The notes under the pieces are model-generated. The model searched no databases, was not told the origin of the DNA, and saw only the letters and a program-made list of their open reading frames with translations. The translations under genes were made by a program, and so were the position numbers. A DNA stretch of 64,000 bases from Metaphire vulgaris (lineage: Eukaryota; Annelida; Clitellata; Crassiclitellata; Megascolecidae): positions 11,380,738 through 11,444,737 of the forward strand of contig CM030861.1 in the NCBI GenBank assembly GCA_018105865.1, given 5' to 3'. Position 1 is the stretch's first letter; each line of letters starts with the position of its first letter. Below, piece by piece: positions 1-25,517 of the stretch.

Positions 1-285
1 ATAGTTAATGGAATTCAATTCGCAGTGTCCATGCACTAACACTTCCTCCTAACATTTAAAAATTCAAAACATTTCCAGTTAACGCCCATGATATAATCTG
101 CAAGACCACAACACAAATACAGCACATAAGCCCAATAATTAAGCCCAAAGCGCTGGGCGTTGGCGGCGAGTCCCAGAGAAGAAGCATTCCTGATTTTAAC
201 GGTCAATCAATTAATTATCTGTCTAACGGGGGTGGGGAGAGGGGGGGGGGTGACAAGCAGAGTGAACTGCACTGGTCGAACTCAC

Positions 286-12684
<12,399 letters not shown>

Positions 12685-12708
12685 CTGCGAAGACAAAATA
12701 TCATTCAA

Positions 12709-13634
<926 letters not shown>

Positions 13635-13744
13635 ATTCTCGGAAATCACGATTTTCTCTGAACACTCAGACTGACTCAGTTATTTTTTTTTAAAAAACGT
13701 CTACATAAGTTGTGTTCGGTCATTTCCGAGGGCACAGGTGGCGA

Positions 13745-13891
13745 AATGGCGGGAAAGCGGAGCCGAGCAGACGACGCGAGTCTCAAATGGACGACGTCTG
13801 CGCCATTTCCTCAGACGTTCCAATTGCTCCGAACGGACGAACAGCAAACCGAAACCAATGCAATCTCTGTGGAATCTGCCGTGCACATGTG
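13745..13891 (+). CDS. small unrecognised ORF (48 aa), uncertain
   Basis: This short open frame (MAGKRSRADDASLKWTTS...) lies in a locally CpG-rich patch and has a good ATG context (GAAATGGCG). I know no homologue. It could be the first exon of a gene, a 5' UTR ORF, or chance; the minus strand here could also be a first exon or promoter of a short tensin transcript. Confidence 0.2.
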
Positions 13892-13969
13892 ACCAGCAAC
13901 CTACTGTATATAATATATTCAATGCCAATGCCGATACTGGTTCATCCTCTCTTTCTCTTTCGTGTCTCT

Positions 13970-14089
<120 letters not shown>

Positions 14090-14167
14090 CTCACGCTGCA
14101 ACAGGCCTCTAGCTTGTTCAGAGAATGTTCAAACGAAAATGCAACACATGCATGATGTGAACAGTGC

Positions 14168-14296
14168 TGTGCGCGGTGGAGCAGCGCGGTAGTATTCCCG
14201 TCAGGCATCCAGAGAGGGTAGATGGGGTTCGAATCCGACCCCAAGTCACTGCGCAGAGACATCGAGAGAGTTGCTCACCTTCTGACTTGCTCCGCA

Positions 14297-14356
<60 letters not shown>
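14168..14356 (+). mobile_element. tRNA-derived SINE with (GAT)n tail
   Basis: A box-A-like GTGGAGCAGCGCGGTAG and, about 45 bp on, a perfect box-B-like GGTTCGAATCC resemble an RNA polymerase III tRNA promoter. No cloverleaf closes, and a (GAT)n run at 14,296-14,356 forms the tail, so it is a SINE rather than a tRNA gene. Confidence 0.55.
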
Positions 14357-14357
<1 letters not shown>

Positions 14358-14376
14358 CACGCATTATAAGAAATAG

Positions 14377-15991
14377 ATAAAAATAAGTAAAAGGAACACA
14401 TTAGCATCCACTCTACCATGGTGGATATATGGAGGCACAGATATCTGCAGTATCCTATCTCTCAGGCTCCAACCCCGGTCGATAGGCTGGCACTGCTCTT
14501 AACCAAAGCTCCAAGCAACTAGGCCCAGTAGTTCATGGGGCACATATACTGTACAGTACATGTATTTAATAACTGCCACACGGCAAACAGTCACATTGTG
14601 AACGTACCAGTCTGAAGTCTATAATCTTCAATAAACTTCTCCCAACCCAAATTTTTTACCTCACAAACGGAAGTCGGACAGCCGGAACCAAGTTTTACAT
14701 CCACTGGGAGGATGGCCTTGACTAGCGGGGGGGTGCTAAACCTCCCAACCCCTTCCCCTTAGCAAATTTAACGTATATTCCAGACGAAAGCAGTAGGCTA
14801 CTATCGTTTCTCATATGAAAATCAGCAACAATTAAAACTTGTCATGTTAGTAACAATGGCCTTATTCTGCTGAATAAGCAATCTGTCTGTCCTTGTAAAT
14901 AATATATTTAATAATAAACTGCTTTTTGCAGTGTTAATTCAATAGTCTAAAATCGCACACAGTAGCCATTAATTTAACCCCTTAACCGTGTATTTAACTG
15001 TAACCCAATGTAAAATGTACGGATATATCCGGGGTTCCCAGTAAAGGGGTTAATTAAGCTATTTTCTAGCAGGGCTTTATGCCTCATAACCATTTATAAT
15101 TTCAATGAAATATTAAATTTAAGCAGTGGACCTTCAACGCCGAAAATTTTACAAAAAAACGTGTCCATGCGAAGTTTTATCTTTCTCTTCTGCTAAAAAC
15201 CATCGTGGAACTTACAAAAGACATCGACAGTACATGCTGCTTACCATTAGTAAGGCACTTCAACTTCTGCCACTACAAATGGCACACTTGACACCAGTAT
15301 ACCTAAGACAATGCTATAAAACCAACCCTTAATTGGTATAAATACGAACTAGTTTGGCGCCACAAAATGTGCAGACACCAACCAACAAACCATGCCTATA
15401 TGATTATATATAACACGTCCAAATGACAATTAAAATCCTAATATGTAGCATATATATGTATTTGCTCGTAACATCCTTAAGGATAATAATTAGACAATAA
15501 AGAAAGGTCCTGTAACGAGTGTAACAGCTTTTTGTATAATTTAAACGACCCTCGGCGGTAATTAACCAGTACAGGCGGAGACCTTGGTAAGAAATTACAA
15601 CTCTTGACACAATGTAACATCCTTCAGTGTCACTATGTGACACTATCCGTGACCATCCATCGCTGACACAGATACTTGACATGACGAGTCGCGATCTCTA
15701 TACAAGCGACTGTTGCAATATGTGAGATGATGATGATGATGATGATGATGACATTTGAATTGACCAATCAAATGGCGTTAACTCTTTAGCGCCAAACAGT
15801 CAGAACGACCGTTTGAGAAGAGATATCGTCAAGGAACAACAGATTATGACTGCAGACATGTTTGTTGTTACATCTGCGGTATAATCTAATTATCTTTCTA
15901 TTGCTTTACTATAGACTGTTTAGTCTCCACCTGTCAAACATTTTCAATAATTATTAGTCCTATACAAATAATAATGAATAATGACGGGGAG

Positions 15992-16044
<53 letters not shown>

Positions 16045-16090
16045 TACATATATATATTGACAATTATTGTTAAATTTCTATGATCGGTTA
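14377..16090. other. intergenic, no gene seen
   Basis: AT-rich sequence with a TTAA MITE at 14,974-15,053, a short (GAT)n at 15,725-15,750 and a (TA)n run at 15,993-16,060. The open frames here (for example 15,126-15,332) have no coding-like composition. Confidence 0.6.
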
Positions 16091-16095
16091 AAGGC

Positions 16096-16336
16096 ATTGG
16101 CGTAGACACGGGCAAGGGGCCACCGCCCCCCCCCTATCCTGGCCGGGATCGGTCGTAAGACTTGCGCAAAAGCGATGAGATGTATTTTTGGGGGGTGGAA
16201 GTGGGGGTGATGACACATGAATGAATGTACCACAAAATCTTTGATTATCTTATTTGCTTGTACGCTTCGTCACTTTCACTTGTTGAAAATGTCGACGTCC
16301 CCCCACCCCCGTATTCCGGAACCCTGGCTACGCCAC
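16096..16336. mobile_element. GGCGTAG-type MITE, decayed
   Basis: It begins TTGGCGTAGACACGGGC and ends CCCTGGCTACGCCAC, a family seen elsewhere in the window. Confidence 0.55.
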
Positions 16337-16749
16337 AGATCCCAGATGCCGGGGTAAATAAAATCAGGTATCAGAGAATAATTATAATTTATACCATTTT
16401 ATCACTTATTACTACAAATAGGCTATTAACATACAGTACTAGTAAGTACTACAGAAATTAACTGTTATTTATGTAATATTGTTATTTCGAGGCCCATTTT
16501 TATTCAGAGGCCCGTACCAAGTGGCTCGTTCTATCCCTCCCTCTGACATGGCCCGATTATGCGACAAAGGGCCACGCTACCACATCTATCTTTTAGGCCA
16601 CGGCGTCCCTTTCGGGGTGATCTGTGGTCCACACATTCACCGATATCTTTAATCTTATCTGCAGTGTCATTCGGATCAAACTTTCCTCAGTAATCACAGA
16701 ACGATGCGGACGACATATACAGGCAGAAAAGTGAATAAGGATTTGACCA

Positions 16750-17041
16750 GGGGCGTAGCTACGGAGGGATATATCGATATATATACCCCTAAGAAATCAA
16801 ATATATATATATAAATATAAAATACAGTATATATATAATACAGTATATATATAATACTGTATATATATAACATACTATATTATACATATAAAACATATAT
16901 AATATATATCAGTGGCGTAACCAAGGAGGTTTGGGGTTTAAGTCCCCCTTGGGGTTGCTGACCAAAATTTTTAAAGCGCCATAGGCGTGACATTTTTGCT
17001 TGTCAGCATCTAAAAGGAAACATTTTAGAAGGAAAGACATA

Positions 17042-17095
<54 letters not shown>

Positions 17096-17392
17096 CCGGC
17101 CCTAGCCAAAATATAGGATGAGCCCTCTGCTTTTCGGACCCCTGTGGCATGTCCAAATGATGAATTTCTGCGCTAAAACAAGTTAGTGTTATACCGTTAC
17201 TATTATTCTTCTGATTTATCAAGGTTCGAAATATAAATTGAATCGGAAAAACTTGAATGAAACAAACAATAATTATTATTTAATCTGTTCCATAAGCGAA
17301 CGTTTTGAGTTTAAATAAAAATAGGCGTTGTAATTAAATCTCTTGGTTAAAATGGCAAGGATTGGCGCCTCTTGATCTTGACAGTATATATA

Positions 17393-17485
<93 letters not shown>

Positions 17486-17567
17486 ATATATAGATGATGA
17501 CCTTTTTGCTTGTCAAGATTTCTCGAAAGTTGGTTTATGGTTGGATCTGATACAGTATATATAATGC

Positions 17568-17617
<50 letters not shown>

Positions 17618-17640
17618 CTGGCTACGCCACTGGATCTGAC
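16750..17640. repeat. AT-dinucleotide-rich block
   Basis: (TA)n runs lie at 17,044-17,092, 17,396-17,492 and 17,571-17,615, interleaved with fragments of GGCGTAGC-type elements (about 16,750-16,790, 16,912-16,930 and 17,615-17,632). Confidence 0.85.
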
Positions 17641-18031
17641 TTGTATTTATAGCCCGTCTCCTATGCATACGATGGCATTATGGCCACATAAAATTACTGC
17701 ATTTTCCATTGAAATTGTTGCCTTGGGAGATCAGAATGCATTACAAAATGAATGACCTGCTCTCCGATCAAGAGACTATCCGTCTGTGTGAAAAAGGACC
17801 TAATTTATCATAAAAGTCTACCAGAAAATGGTAGGCATGCTCCGGAAAATGGTAGACATTCTAAGTTGCTATATGAAAGTCGACCAGAAAATTGTACAGA
17901 CGCGCGTTTTAAAAGCCTCAACTGTTAATCGCGATCTTTTCCCCTCGTTGACGTTATAAATTTTCTGTCGGGGAAACAATCGGTCATGCACTGGGGGAGG
18001 GGGGGTTGAAAACGCCCAAAAATATCAACAG

Positions 18032-18229
18032 CAGTGGAAGCTCCAGGATTTCGCAATGGAGGGGGGCCGTTGGGGGTGTCAACTTCTAAGCATGGGGAGA
18101 CAAACTATTTTTCAACATGGGCTGTCTAGTTGCTTAGAATCAGTGCACTAAAGTTTGAGGGCCGCTGGGGGGGGGCAGGCATTCAATAGGGGACACTCCC
18201 TCCTGTGGACACCTGTGGAGCCGCCACTG
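18032..18229. mobile_element. hAT-type MITE, inverted orientation
   Basis: CAGTGGAAGCTCCAGG to GAGCCGCCACTG, the same family as 41,725 but reversed; the flanks do not show a clear TSD. Confidence 0.7.
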
Positions 18230-19470
18230 ATCAAAAGAGGAAATTAGAAATAATTTCATCACTAGCATAATCACTTAAAAGACTAGAATTGATGCAAACT
18301 GAAATCAACAGACAATGTTATCATGCAGACAGTCTACGGGTATCTAGGGAATTTTTACACATAATCTACCGCATTGCCAGCGGCATCCGTTGGGAGTACA
18401 TCCCGTTTATAATAAACAGCCATTTTCCACAACAATTATTCTACCATATTGTCATAGGCCTATCCTTCCTTGGTGAGTTGACAGAAAACCGCACCGCCAT
18501 TAAAAATTAATAAAGAAAGTCTGAATTATGACTCGACTTCGTCTGCAGAAAAATAAAAATGCCAGCAGAACGTAAATTGTCACTTTCTTCTTTGTATTGA
18601 CATAGAAAGCATTAAGAGAATATACGAGTCGATGGTCGATCCAAGTGGAGTGCATGTCTGAGAAACGAAAATATTACGTCCGCGTCTCTGTAAAGACGCA
18701 CGCGTAAATAAACTGGAAACCTTTAGCCGGCTATTATATGACAACCAATGGCTATATACACCAACAAAAATCAAGTCACTTTTAGCAGAGAGACTCTCAA
18801 ACGTCTTCATTCCAGAGACATATTTATATCTACAAAGTATAAGCTTATATATTAAATTCGCGGAAACTGCATATAGCGTTTGCAACCCAAGTTATATAGA
18901 CGCATAGGCGGAAACTTGTAACATCTATATTGCGAATCCTTGTATAGATTTGCCGTATATATATATAGATCTAATGCTCACAGCCATGTATCAACTCGGT
19001 ACGTGGTACAAATTGCGAATCTCTACATATATAGCCTAACATGTACATATTCAAATTCCTACTTGAACAATATGCCTATATGATCAGAATCAGTTTATTT
19101 CTTCTCCACATCATACATGAACACTTTAGTAGCCAGTAGCAATTACTAGTACTGCAGTATAACAGAAGTCTGTATAATTTGATTAGGTAGTCATATTAAT
19201 TCAGTTATAAGTATATAACACAACTGAAATTCAGATTAAGCAGTAATAATTTGATACAGAATTACCACTGCAACCTTAGTTAGATGCAAATCTAGTGTTA
19301 AGAGAGAGAAAAAATCGGTTGATCGAAGGGCAAAGCCCGCAATGTGATCAACCAAGTACATTCAGAGTATAGGTTAAAATCATATTGGCTTCTTAGTACT
19401 GGATAATATCCAATGACTGGAATGTCCTATATGACGCTTTGAGTTCCGAGATGGAAATATTGTCTTGTTT
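18230..19470. other. intergenic, no gene seen
   Basis: AT-rich, non-repetitive sequence with no coding-like frame or recognised element. Confidence 0.5.
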
Positions 19471-19474
19471 TAAT

Positions 19475-19640
19475 TAACCGTCATCGCTCCGAAGATTGGC
19501 TGCCTGCATTGTGGACTGCCTTCTTCCAAGTGTTACGGTCTTCAGCTCTTCTTGTCGCCTGCTCTATAGTGAGTCCCGTCCATTCTTTGATGTCCTCTTC
19601 CCACTTTTTTCTAATTGGTCTACCTATTTTTTTAGTGATC
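19475..19640 (-). pseudogene. LINE 3'-end remnant
   Basis: On the minus strand one frame reads GRPIRKKWEEDIKEWTGL and then AEDRNTWKKAVHNAGSQ, the typical C-terminal tail of non-LTR retrotransposon polyproteins (pattern W-[ED]-[ED]-[DN]-[IL]-KEWTG...AEDR..W). Nothing upstream is intact; it is a 5'-truncated fossil. Confidence 0.7.
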
Positions 19641-19767
19641 CTGGCATTGTATCTTGTACAGTGGCGTAGCGTGGTCTCGTGCCGCCCATGGCTCCTGGAA
19701 AAAATGCCGCCCTATCTGACAAAATTACAATGCGTGCTTACTTTCATTTTAGTTGATGCATGTCCCT

Positions 19768-20380
19768 CGTTCTTGTACAGTCATTGGCGTTAGTGTGTAG
19801 TATGAAATGGCTGGGTGTGCTCTTTTCGAACCCTGTAGATAGAAACTGATAATGATATTATTGATTTTTCTTGCAAAGGTTAAAGCAATGAAGAAGGAAC
19901 AAGAGGAAAATGTGGATTTTGTCGGATAATTTCCTCAAATCGAATAGATTTTTACATATCTAGGGCCTATATACCCTCTATTCAACAGGCCTTCAATAGG
20001 CTTGTTTTTGATGTCTATAAAACCTGTTGCAGGCCTATAATAAACCAGATATCTTAATACGCGGCTCTTCCCTCGATCGCCCTACTAGGAATTCCGTTAG
20101 ATATTCGCCAGGTCTTTCATCTAGTTATATCCCTCGTTCTCGTACAGTCTATGGCATTAGTGTGTACACTGTAGTATGAAATATCTGGGTGTGCTCTATT
20201 TCGAACCCTGTAGATCGAAATTGATACCGATATTATTGATTATTCTTGCAAAGGTTAAAGCAATGAAGATGGAACAAGAGGAAAATGTGCATTTTGTCGG
20301 AGAATTTCTTCAAATCGATTGGATTTTTACATATCTAGGGCCTATATACCCTCTATTCGACAGGCCTTCAATAGGCTTCT
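19768..20380. repeat. imperfect direct duplication of about 240 bp
   Basis: 19,768-20,008 and 20,130-20,380 share long stretches (for example CTTGCAAAGGTTAAAGCAAT, CATATCTAGGGCCTATATAC). They are separated by about 120 bp and show no coding frame. Confidence 0.8.
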
Positions 20381-20500
20381 CTCACAGAGCGAATTAATTC
20401 TAAGACTAGTTTTTAATTATAAAAGACTAGCACTTGACGGTTTGATGTCCATAAAACTCTCGGACTCAGGCTTTGACGCACTTGACGGTCTGTACTTTAC

Positions 20501-21005
<505 letters not shown>

Positions 21006-21029
21006 GACAATTTATATACACTTACATTA

Positions 21030-21136
21030 TTTCCAACACCACCCAATAGAGTGGCCAATCACACGGGACCGTACATTGCGGTACTTTATAACCGAGTACT
21101 CGTTATAACCGAGTCAGTTATAACGAAGTTCTACTG
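21030..21136. mobile_element. truncated pogo-like MITE
   Basis: It carries ACACGGGACCGTACATTGCG and ends GTTATAACGAAGTTCTACTG, as at 29,521-29,696; the left half is lost next to the TTA tract. Confidence 0.65.
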
Positions 21137-21348
21137 TATTTCCAAAGCACACAAAGACATTGTGTGACTGTCTCTATTTTGTCACTCTAATTTCGAGCAT
21201 GCCGGCGAACTGTGTAAAACTAATTTTGCTTCTCTTTGATGGTTACCATCACCGACACAGACGAATTACTGTCGCTAATTGTACATCAACAACAAAGCGG
21301 ATGTTAACTATTGAAATTTGTATCTTAAGAGCGCCGCTTTAATACAGT

Positions 21349-21584
21349 CAGTGGCGTAACCAGAGTTCCGGAATATGGGGGCATATCGACATTTTCGGGA
21401 GAAAAGTCTCCGCGACAAGCAAATGAAACCTCACATTCGCTTATACTTTTCGATCAAGCTACCTGCCCCCTCCCCGCCCCCAATTTCTCAACGGTTTTGC
21501 GCAAACCCCACGACCGACTCTAGCCAGAATATGGGGGGGGGGGCGGAAGAACCCGGTTCCCGTACCCCTTTGGCTGCGCCACTG
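21349..21584. mobile_element. GGCGTAAC-type MITE
   Basis: CAGTGGCGTAACCAG to TTTGGCTGCGCCACTG, inverted ends of the GGCGTAGC family. Confidence 0.65.
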
Positions 21585-21859
21585 CCATTTAGATAACTTG
21601 GCATCGAACATAATTTACAAGACCACATCAACAACAATTACAATATAGTACGCCTAAATACCGATTAACTATTTGGCCGTTTACTCTGACAACTTATACT
21701 GCGCCACAACGCCAGACTGTTTCCACGCAATCGATCGGCCTTGTAAAATAATAGGCCTACTACAGGTCAAGAGCGGGCCTCCAGTTCTACCATCGTAAAC
21801 TATGCAGTTAGCAGCCTTAAGGGTCCCCTCCGTCCACCCCCTCCTCACCCAAAGACTGC

Positions 21860-22294
21860 ATGGAGTATTTAATGCGTTCGTTGCCGACAAACGAAGACGA
21901 TCAGGTGTGTACGCCGGGCGTACAAAACACATCGTACGGCCTGTACACGGTACCTGCGGAGATTCCGGCGTTGCCTTCAATCGAAAGCGCGTACGACGCC
22001 CGACAAGTTTCGCAGATTAGTCCGCGGTATATAGAAAACTTCGAAATAAACCTTCCTCCGACGAGCGTGTTTCTCTTCTCAGTCGAGGAGGCGCCAAACG
22101 ACGCCGTGGAGAGACGCCATATCAAAGCCTTCGATCGATCGCATATCCCCGCCACCTCCTCCTCCTCCTCCTCCTCCACTCCTTTTCCTTCCCCTCCTTT
22201 TCCTCCTCCTAATCCGCGAAACGTACAAACCCAGGAAAGAGCACATAGGGGGACGAAGGGAGAGACAGAGGCAGAGGCAGAGGCAGAGAGATAG
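21860..22294 (+). CDS. unidentified ORF, 144 codons, or exon
   Basis: I do not recognise this gene. The first about 100 residues look like real protein: varied composition, coding-like codon use, and segments such as QISPRYIENFEINLPPTSVF and VEERRH-like VERRHIKAFDRSHIP. The last 40 residues turn into a Ser/Pro run and then read through a (GA/CAGA)n microsatellite, so the true 3' boundary is probably a splice donor near 22,200-22,230 or the ORF has been invaded by the repeat. There is no signal peptide, membrane segment or known motif. The start is the first ATG after an in-frame TAA. Confidence 0.4.
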   Translation: MEYLMRSLPTNEDDQVCTPGVQNTSYGLYTVPAEIPALPSIESAYDARQVSQISPRYIENFEINLPPTSVFLFSVEEAPNDAVERRHIKAFDRSHIPATSSSSSSSTPFPSPPFPPPNPRNVQTQERAHRGTKGETEAEAEAER

Positions 22295-22510
22295 ATAGAT
22301 AGATAGATAGATATATAGAGAGACAGACAGACAGACAGAGAGAGAGAGAGAGACAGAGAGAGACAGACAGACAGACAGACAGAGACAGACAGACAGACAG
22401 ACAGATAGAGACAGACACAGAGACAGAGGCAGAGAGAGAGAAGAGAGAGACAGACAGACAGATAGACAGACAGACGGAGACAGAGGCAGAGAGAAGGGGC
22501 AGAGGGAGAG
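22262..22510. repeat. compound (GA/GATA/CAGA)n microsatellite
   Basis: Mixed AGAC, AGAT and GA units overlapping the 3' end of the unidentified ORF. Confidence 0.95.
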
Positions 22511-22802
22511 TGAATGATAACCTATAGGGGCGTTGAGCTCTGTACGATTGGATGCCGTTCGAGCGCCACAGAGTGCCTGCTGCCCGTGGAAACTTAGTCC
22601 GGCGCTTCGATGAGTCCTATGGAGGGGCCTAAGACAACGCACAGCCAGTTATACTATTCCGACGTGTTTATCTGGGTCAGGGAAAAGTACTCCTCAAATC
22701 CTCGTCCTCCTCCTCGTCCTCGTCCTCCTCCTCCTGTTCAATACTCTTAAAATGTAGGCCTAATCATTGCGACATTCGTTGTGGTTTTCACAAAGGGTAA
22801 TG

Positions 22803-23015
22803 CAGTGTTTAATCTAGACTCCTGGACTCCTGGACTCTGGGGGCAAAATTTAAAAAGCCGGGGGGGAGGACCTGACGAAGCCGGGGGGGGGGTAATTATG
22901 CAAGGGGGCTGCTGTTAGTTGATGTAGTATGTCAAAATTTCCGGAAGGGAATTTGAAATTTCCGGGGAAGGGCAATTTTCCCCTCCGGAAACGGCCTAGA
23001 TTAAACCCTGGGGTA
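22803..23015. mobile_element. CAGTGTTTAATCTAG-type MITE
   Basis: CAGTGTTTAATCTAGACTCC to CCTAGATTAAACCCTGG; a sister copy is at 47,798-47,995. Confidence 0.7.
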
Positions 23016-23179
23016 ATGCCTGCTAAAGCACTTGAAATCACGTTGGACGTATTAATTAATTATTACAGTTGCATTATCCTCTTCAATTAAAACAACTATG
23101 CCTTTCATTAAACAGTTCGCTTCAATCAATAGGTAAGAAAGTTGATAGTTTAGAAAGATTTCACTTTTTGATCATTCCT

Positions 23180-25215
23180 AACAGGACGAAATAATTTTCA
23201 AAAATGCGGTTGAATTTGCACAAATCCTGTGCATTATTAGCATTATGGAATAGCGAGGGTGGTCATGGATGAGGCCTTCTAAATGCAGACGTTGATAGCC
23301 TATGTTTGTAATAGCGACTGATATCTATGTAGTAAAGGATGCTAAAGAGAGTGGCTCAATATGGTGCTTGATATCGATCTTTAACAGGACGAAATAACTT
23401 TCAAAAATACGCTTGATTTTGCACAAATCCTTTGCATTATTAGCATTATGGAATAGCGAGGGTGGTCATGGATGAGGCCTTCTAAATTCAGACGTTGATG
23501 GCCTATGTTTGTAATAGCGACTGATATCTATGTAGTAAAGGATGCTAAAGAGAGTGGCTCAATATGGTGCTTGAAATCGATCTTTAACAGGACGAAATAA
23601 CTTTCAAAAATACGCTTGATTTTGCACTATGCAAATGCTATGCATTATTAGCATTATGGAAAGTTGCGAGGGTGGTCATGGATGAGGCCTTCTAAATTCA
23701 GGACGAAATAAGTTGATGGCCTATGCATTTTGCATTATGGAATAGCGAGGGTGGTCATGGAGCGACTGATATCTATGTTAGTAAAGGATGCTAAAGGGAG
23801 TGGCTCAATATGGTGCTTGAAATCGATCTTTAACAGGACGAAATAACTTTCAAAAATACGCTTGATTTTGCACAAATCCTTTGCATTATTAGCATTATGG
23901 AATAGCGAGGGTGGTCATGGATGAGGCCTTCTAAATTCAAAATTTGATGGCCTATGTTTGTAATAGCGACTGATGTCTATGTAGTAAAGGATGCTAAAGA
24001 TAGTGGCTCAATATGGTGCTTGAAATCGATCTTTAACAGGACGAAATAACTTTCAAAAATGCGCTTGATTTTGCACAAATCCTATGCATTATTAGTTTTA
24101 TGGAATAGCAAAGGAGGGTGGTCATGGATGAGGCCTTTCAAAAATCTTAGTTCTAAATGCAGAAGTTGATGGCCTATGTTTGTAATAGCGACTGATATCT
24201 ATGTAGCAAAGGATGCTAAAGGGAGTGGTTGAATATGGTGCTTGAAATCGATCTTTAAATTCTACCCTGAAGCTAGGCCAATCTGATATATGATTTTTGT
24301 GAATGTTACTGTATCTAATTATCTGAAGTGTCACTTATTATTCATGTATGCCTAATTTTTTTAACAGGACGAAATAACTTTCATAAATGCGCTTAATTCT
24401 GCACAAATGCTATGCATTATTAGCATTATGGAATAGCGAGGGTGGTCATGGATGAGGCCTTCTAAATGTAGAAGCTGATGGCCTATGTTTGTAGTAGCGA
24501 CTGACATCTATGCAGTAAAGGATGCTAAAGAGAGTGGCTCAATATGGTGCTTGAAATCGATCTTTAACAGGACGAAATAACTTTCAAAAATGCGCTTGAT
24601 TTTGCACAAATCCTTTGCATTATTAGCATTATGGAATAGCGAGGGTGGTCATGGATGAGGCCTTCTAAATGCAAAAGTTGATGGCCTATGTTTGTAATAG
24701 CGACTGATGTCTATGTAGTAAAGGATGCTAAAGATAGTGGCTCAATATGGTGCTTGAAATCGATCGGTAAATTCCACCCTGAAGCTAGGCCAATCTGATA
24801 TATTATGTTTGTGAATGTTACTGTATCTAATTATCTGAAGTGTCACTTACTCAGCATGCCTCATTTTTTTAACAGGACGAAATAACTTTCAAAACTGCGC
24901 CTTATTTTGCACAAATCCTATGCATTATTAGCATTATGGAATAGCGAGGGTGGTCATGGATGAGGCCTTCTAAATGCAGAAGCTGATGGCCTAGTTTGTT
25001 TGATGCTAAAGATAGTGGCTCAATATGGTGTACGATCTTAAATTAGTAGCGACTGATATCTATGCAGTAAAGGGTGCTAAAGATAGTAGCTGAATATGGT
25101 GCTTGAAATCGATCTTTAAATTCCATGCTGTAGCTAGGCCAATCTGATATATGATTTTTGTGAATGTTACTGTATCTAATTATCTGACGTGTCACTTATT
25201 ATTCATGTATGCCTA
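23180..25215. repeat. tandem satellite, about 8 units of 203 bp and longer variants
   Basis: Each unit starts AACAGGACGAAATAACTTTC and contains TAGCATTATGGAATAGCGAG and GGTGGTCATGGATGAGGCC. Unit starts lie at 23,180, 23,383, 23,586, 23,832, 24,035, 24,363, 24,566 and 24,871, giving spacings of 203, 203, 246, 203, 328, 203 and 305. The long units carry an extra segment (CTGAAGCTAGGCCAATCTGA...). It is non-coding. Confidence 0.92.
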
Positions 25216-25335
25216 ATTTTTCAATGAAATTTAACTGTTTCTGGTTTAATGAATATAGAATATTTAATGTTTTTCATGTTCATGTTAATTTTTTCTGTTT
25301 GTGTTCGAGATTGAAAAAGAAACTCTTTCTAAATC

Positions 25336-25508
25336 CAGTGTTTATTCTAGCCACCTTGACATGGGGGGGATTTGGTAATGTTGGTGGTGGGGCAAGGTCT
25401 TAGTCTCCACACTTGGGGGATTTCCATTCCCCCAGCTAAAATATAAAAATTTGAGAGGGAATTTTAAAACTTGGGGGAATCCCCAGAGAAGGCCTAGAAT
25501 AAACACTG
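25336..25508. mobile_element. CAGTGTTTATTCTAG-type MITE with 9-bp TSD
   Basis: The ends are CAGTGTTTATTCTAGCC and GGCCTAGAATAAACACTG. TTCTAAATC is repeated exactly at 25,327-25,335 and 25,509-25,517. Confidence 0.8.
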
Positions 25509-25517
25509 TTCTAAATC

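Noticed and set aside
14215..14260. tRNA gene
   Set aside because: There is a good B box, but the cloverleaf stems do not close, and a simple-repeat tail follows; it is better read as a SINE.
23180..25215. CRISPR-like array
   Set aside because: The units are about 203 bp with no short constant repeat and variable spacer; it is a eukaryotic satellite.
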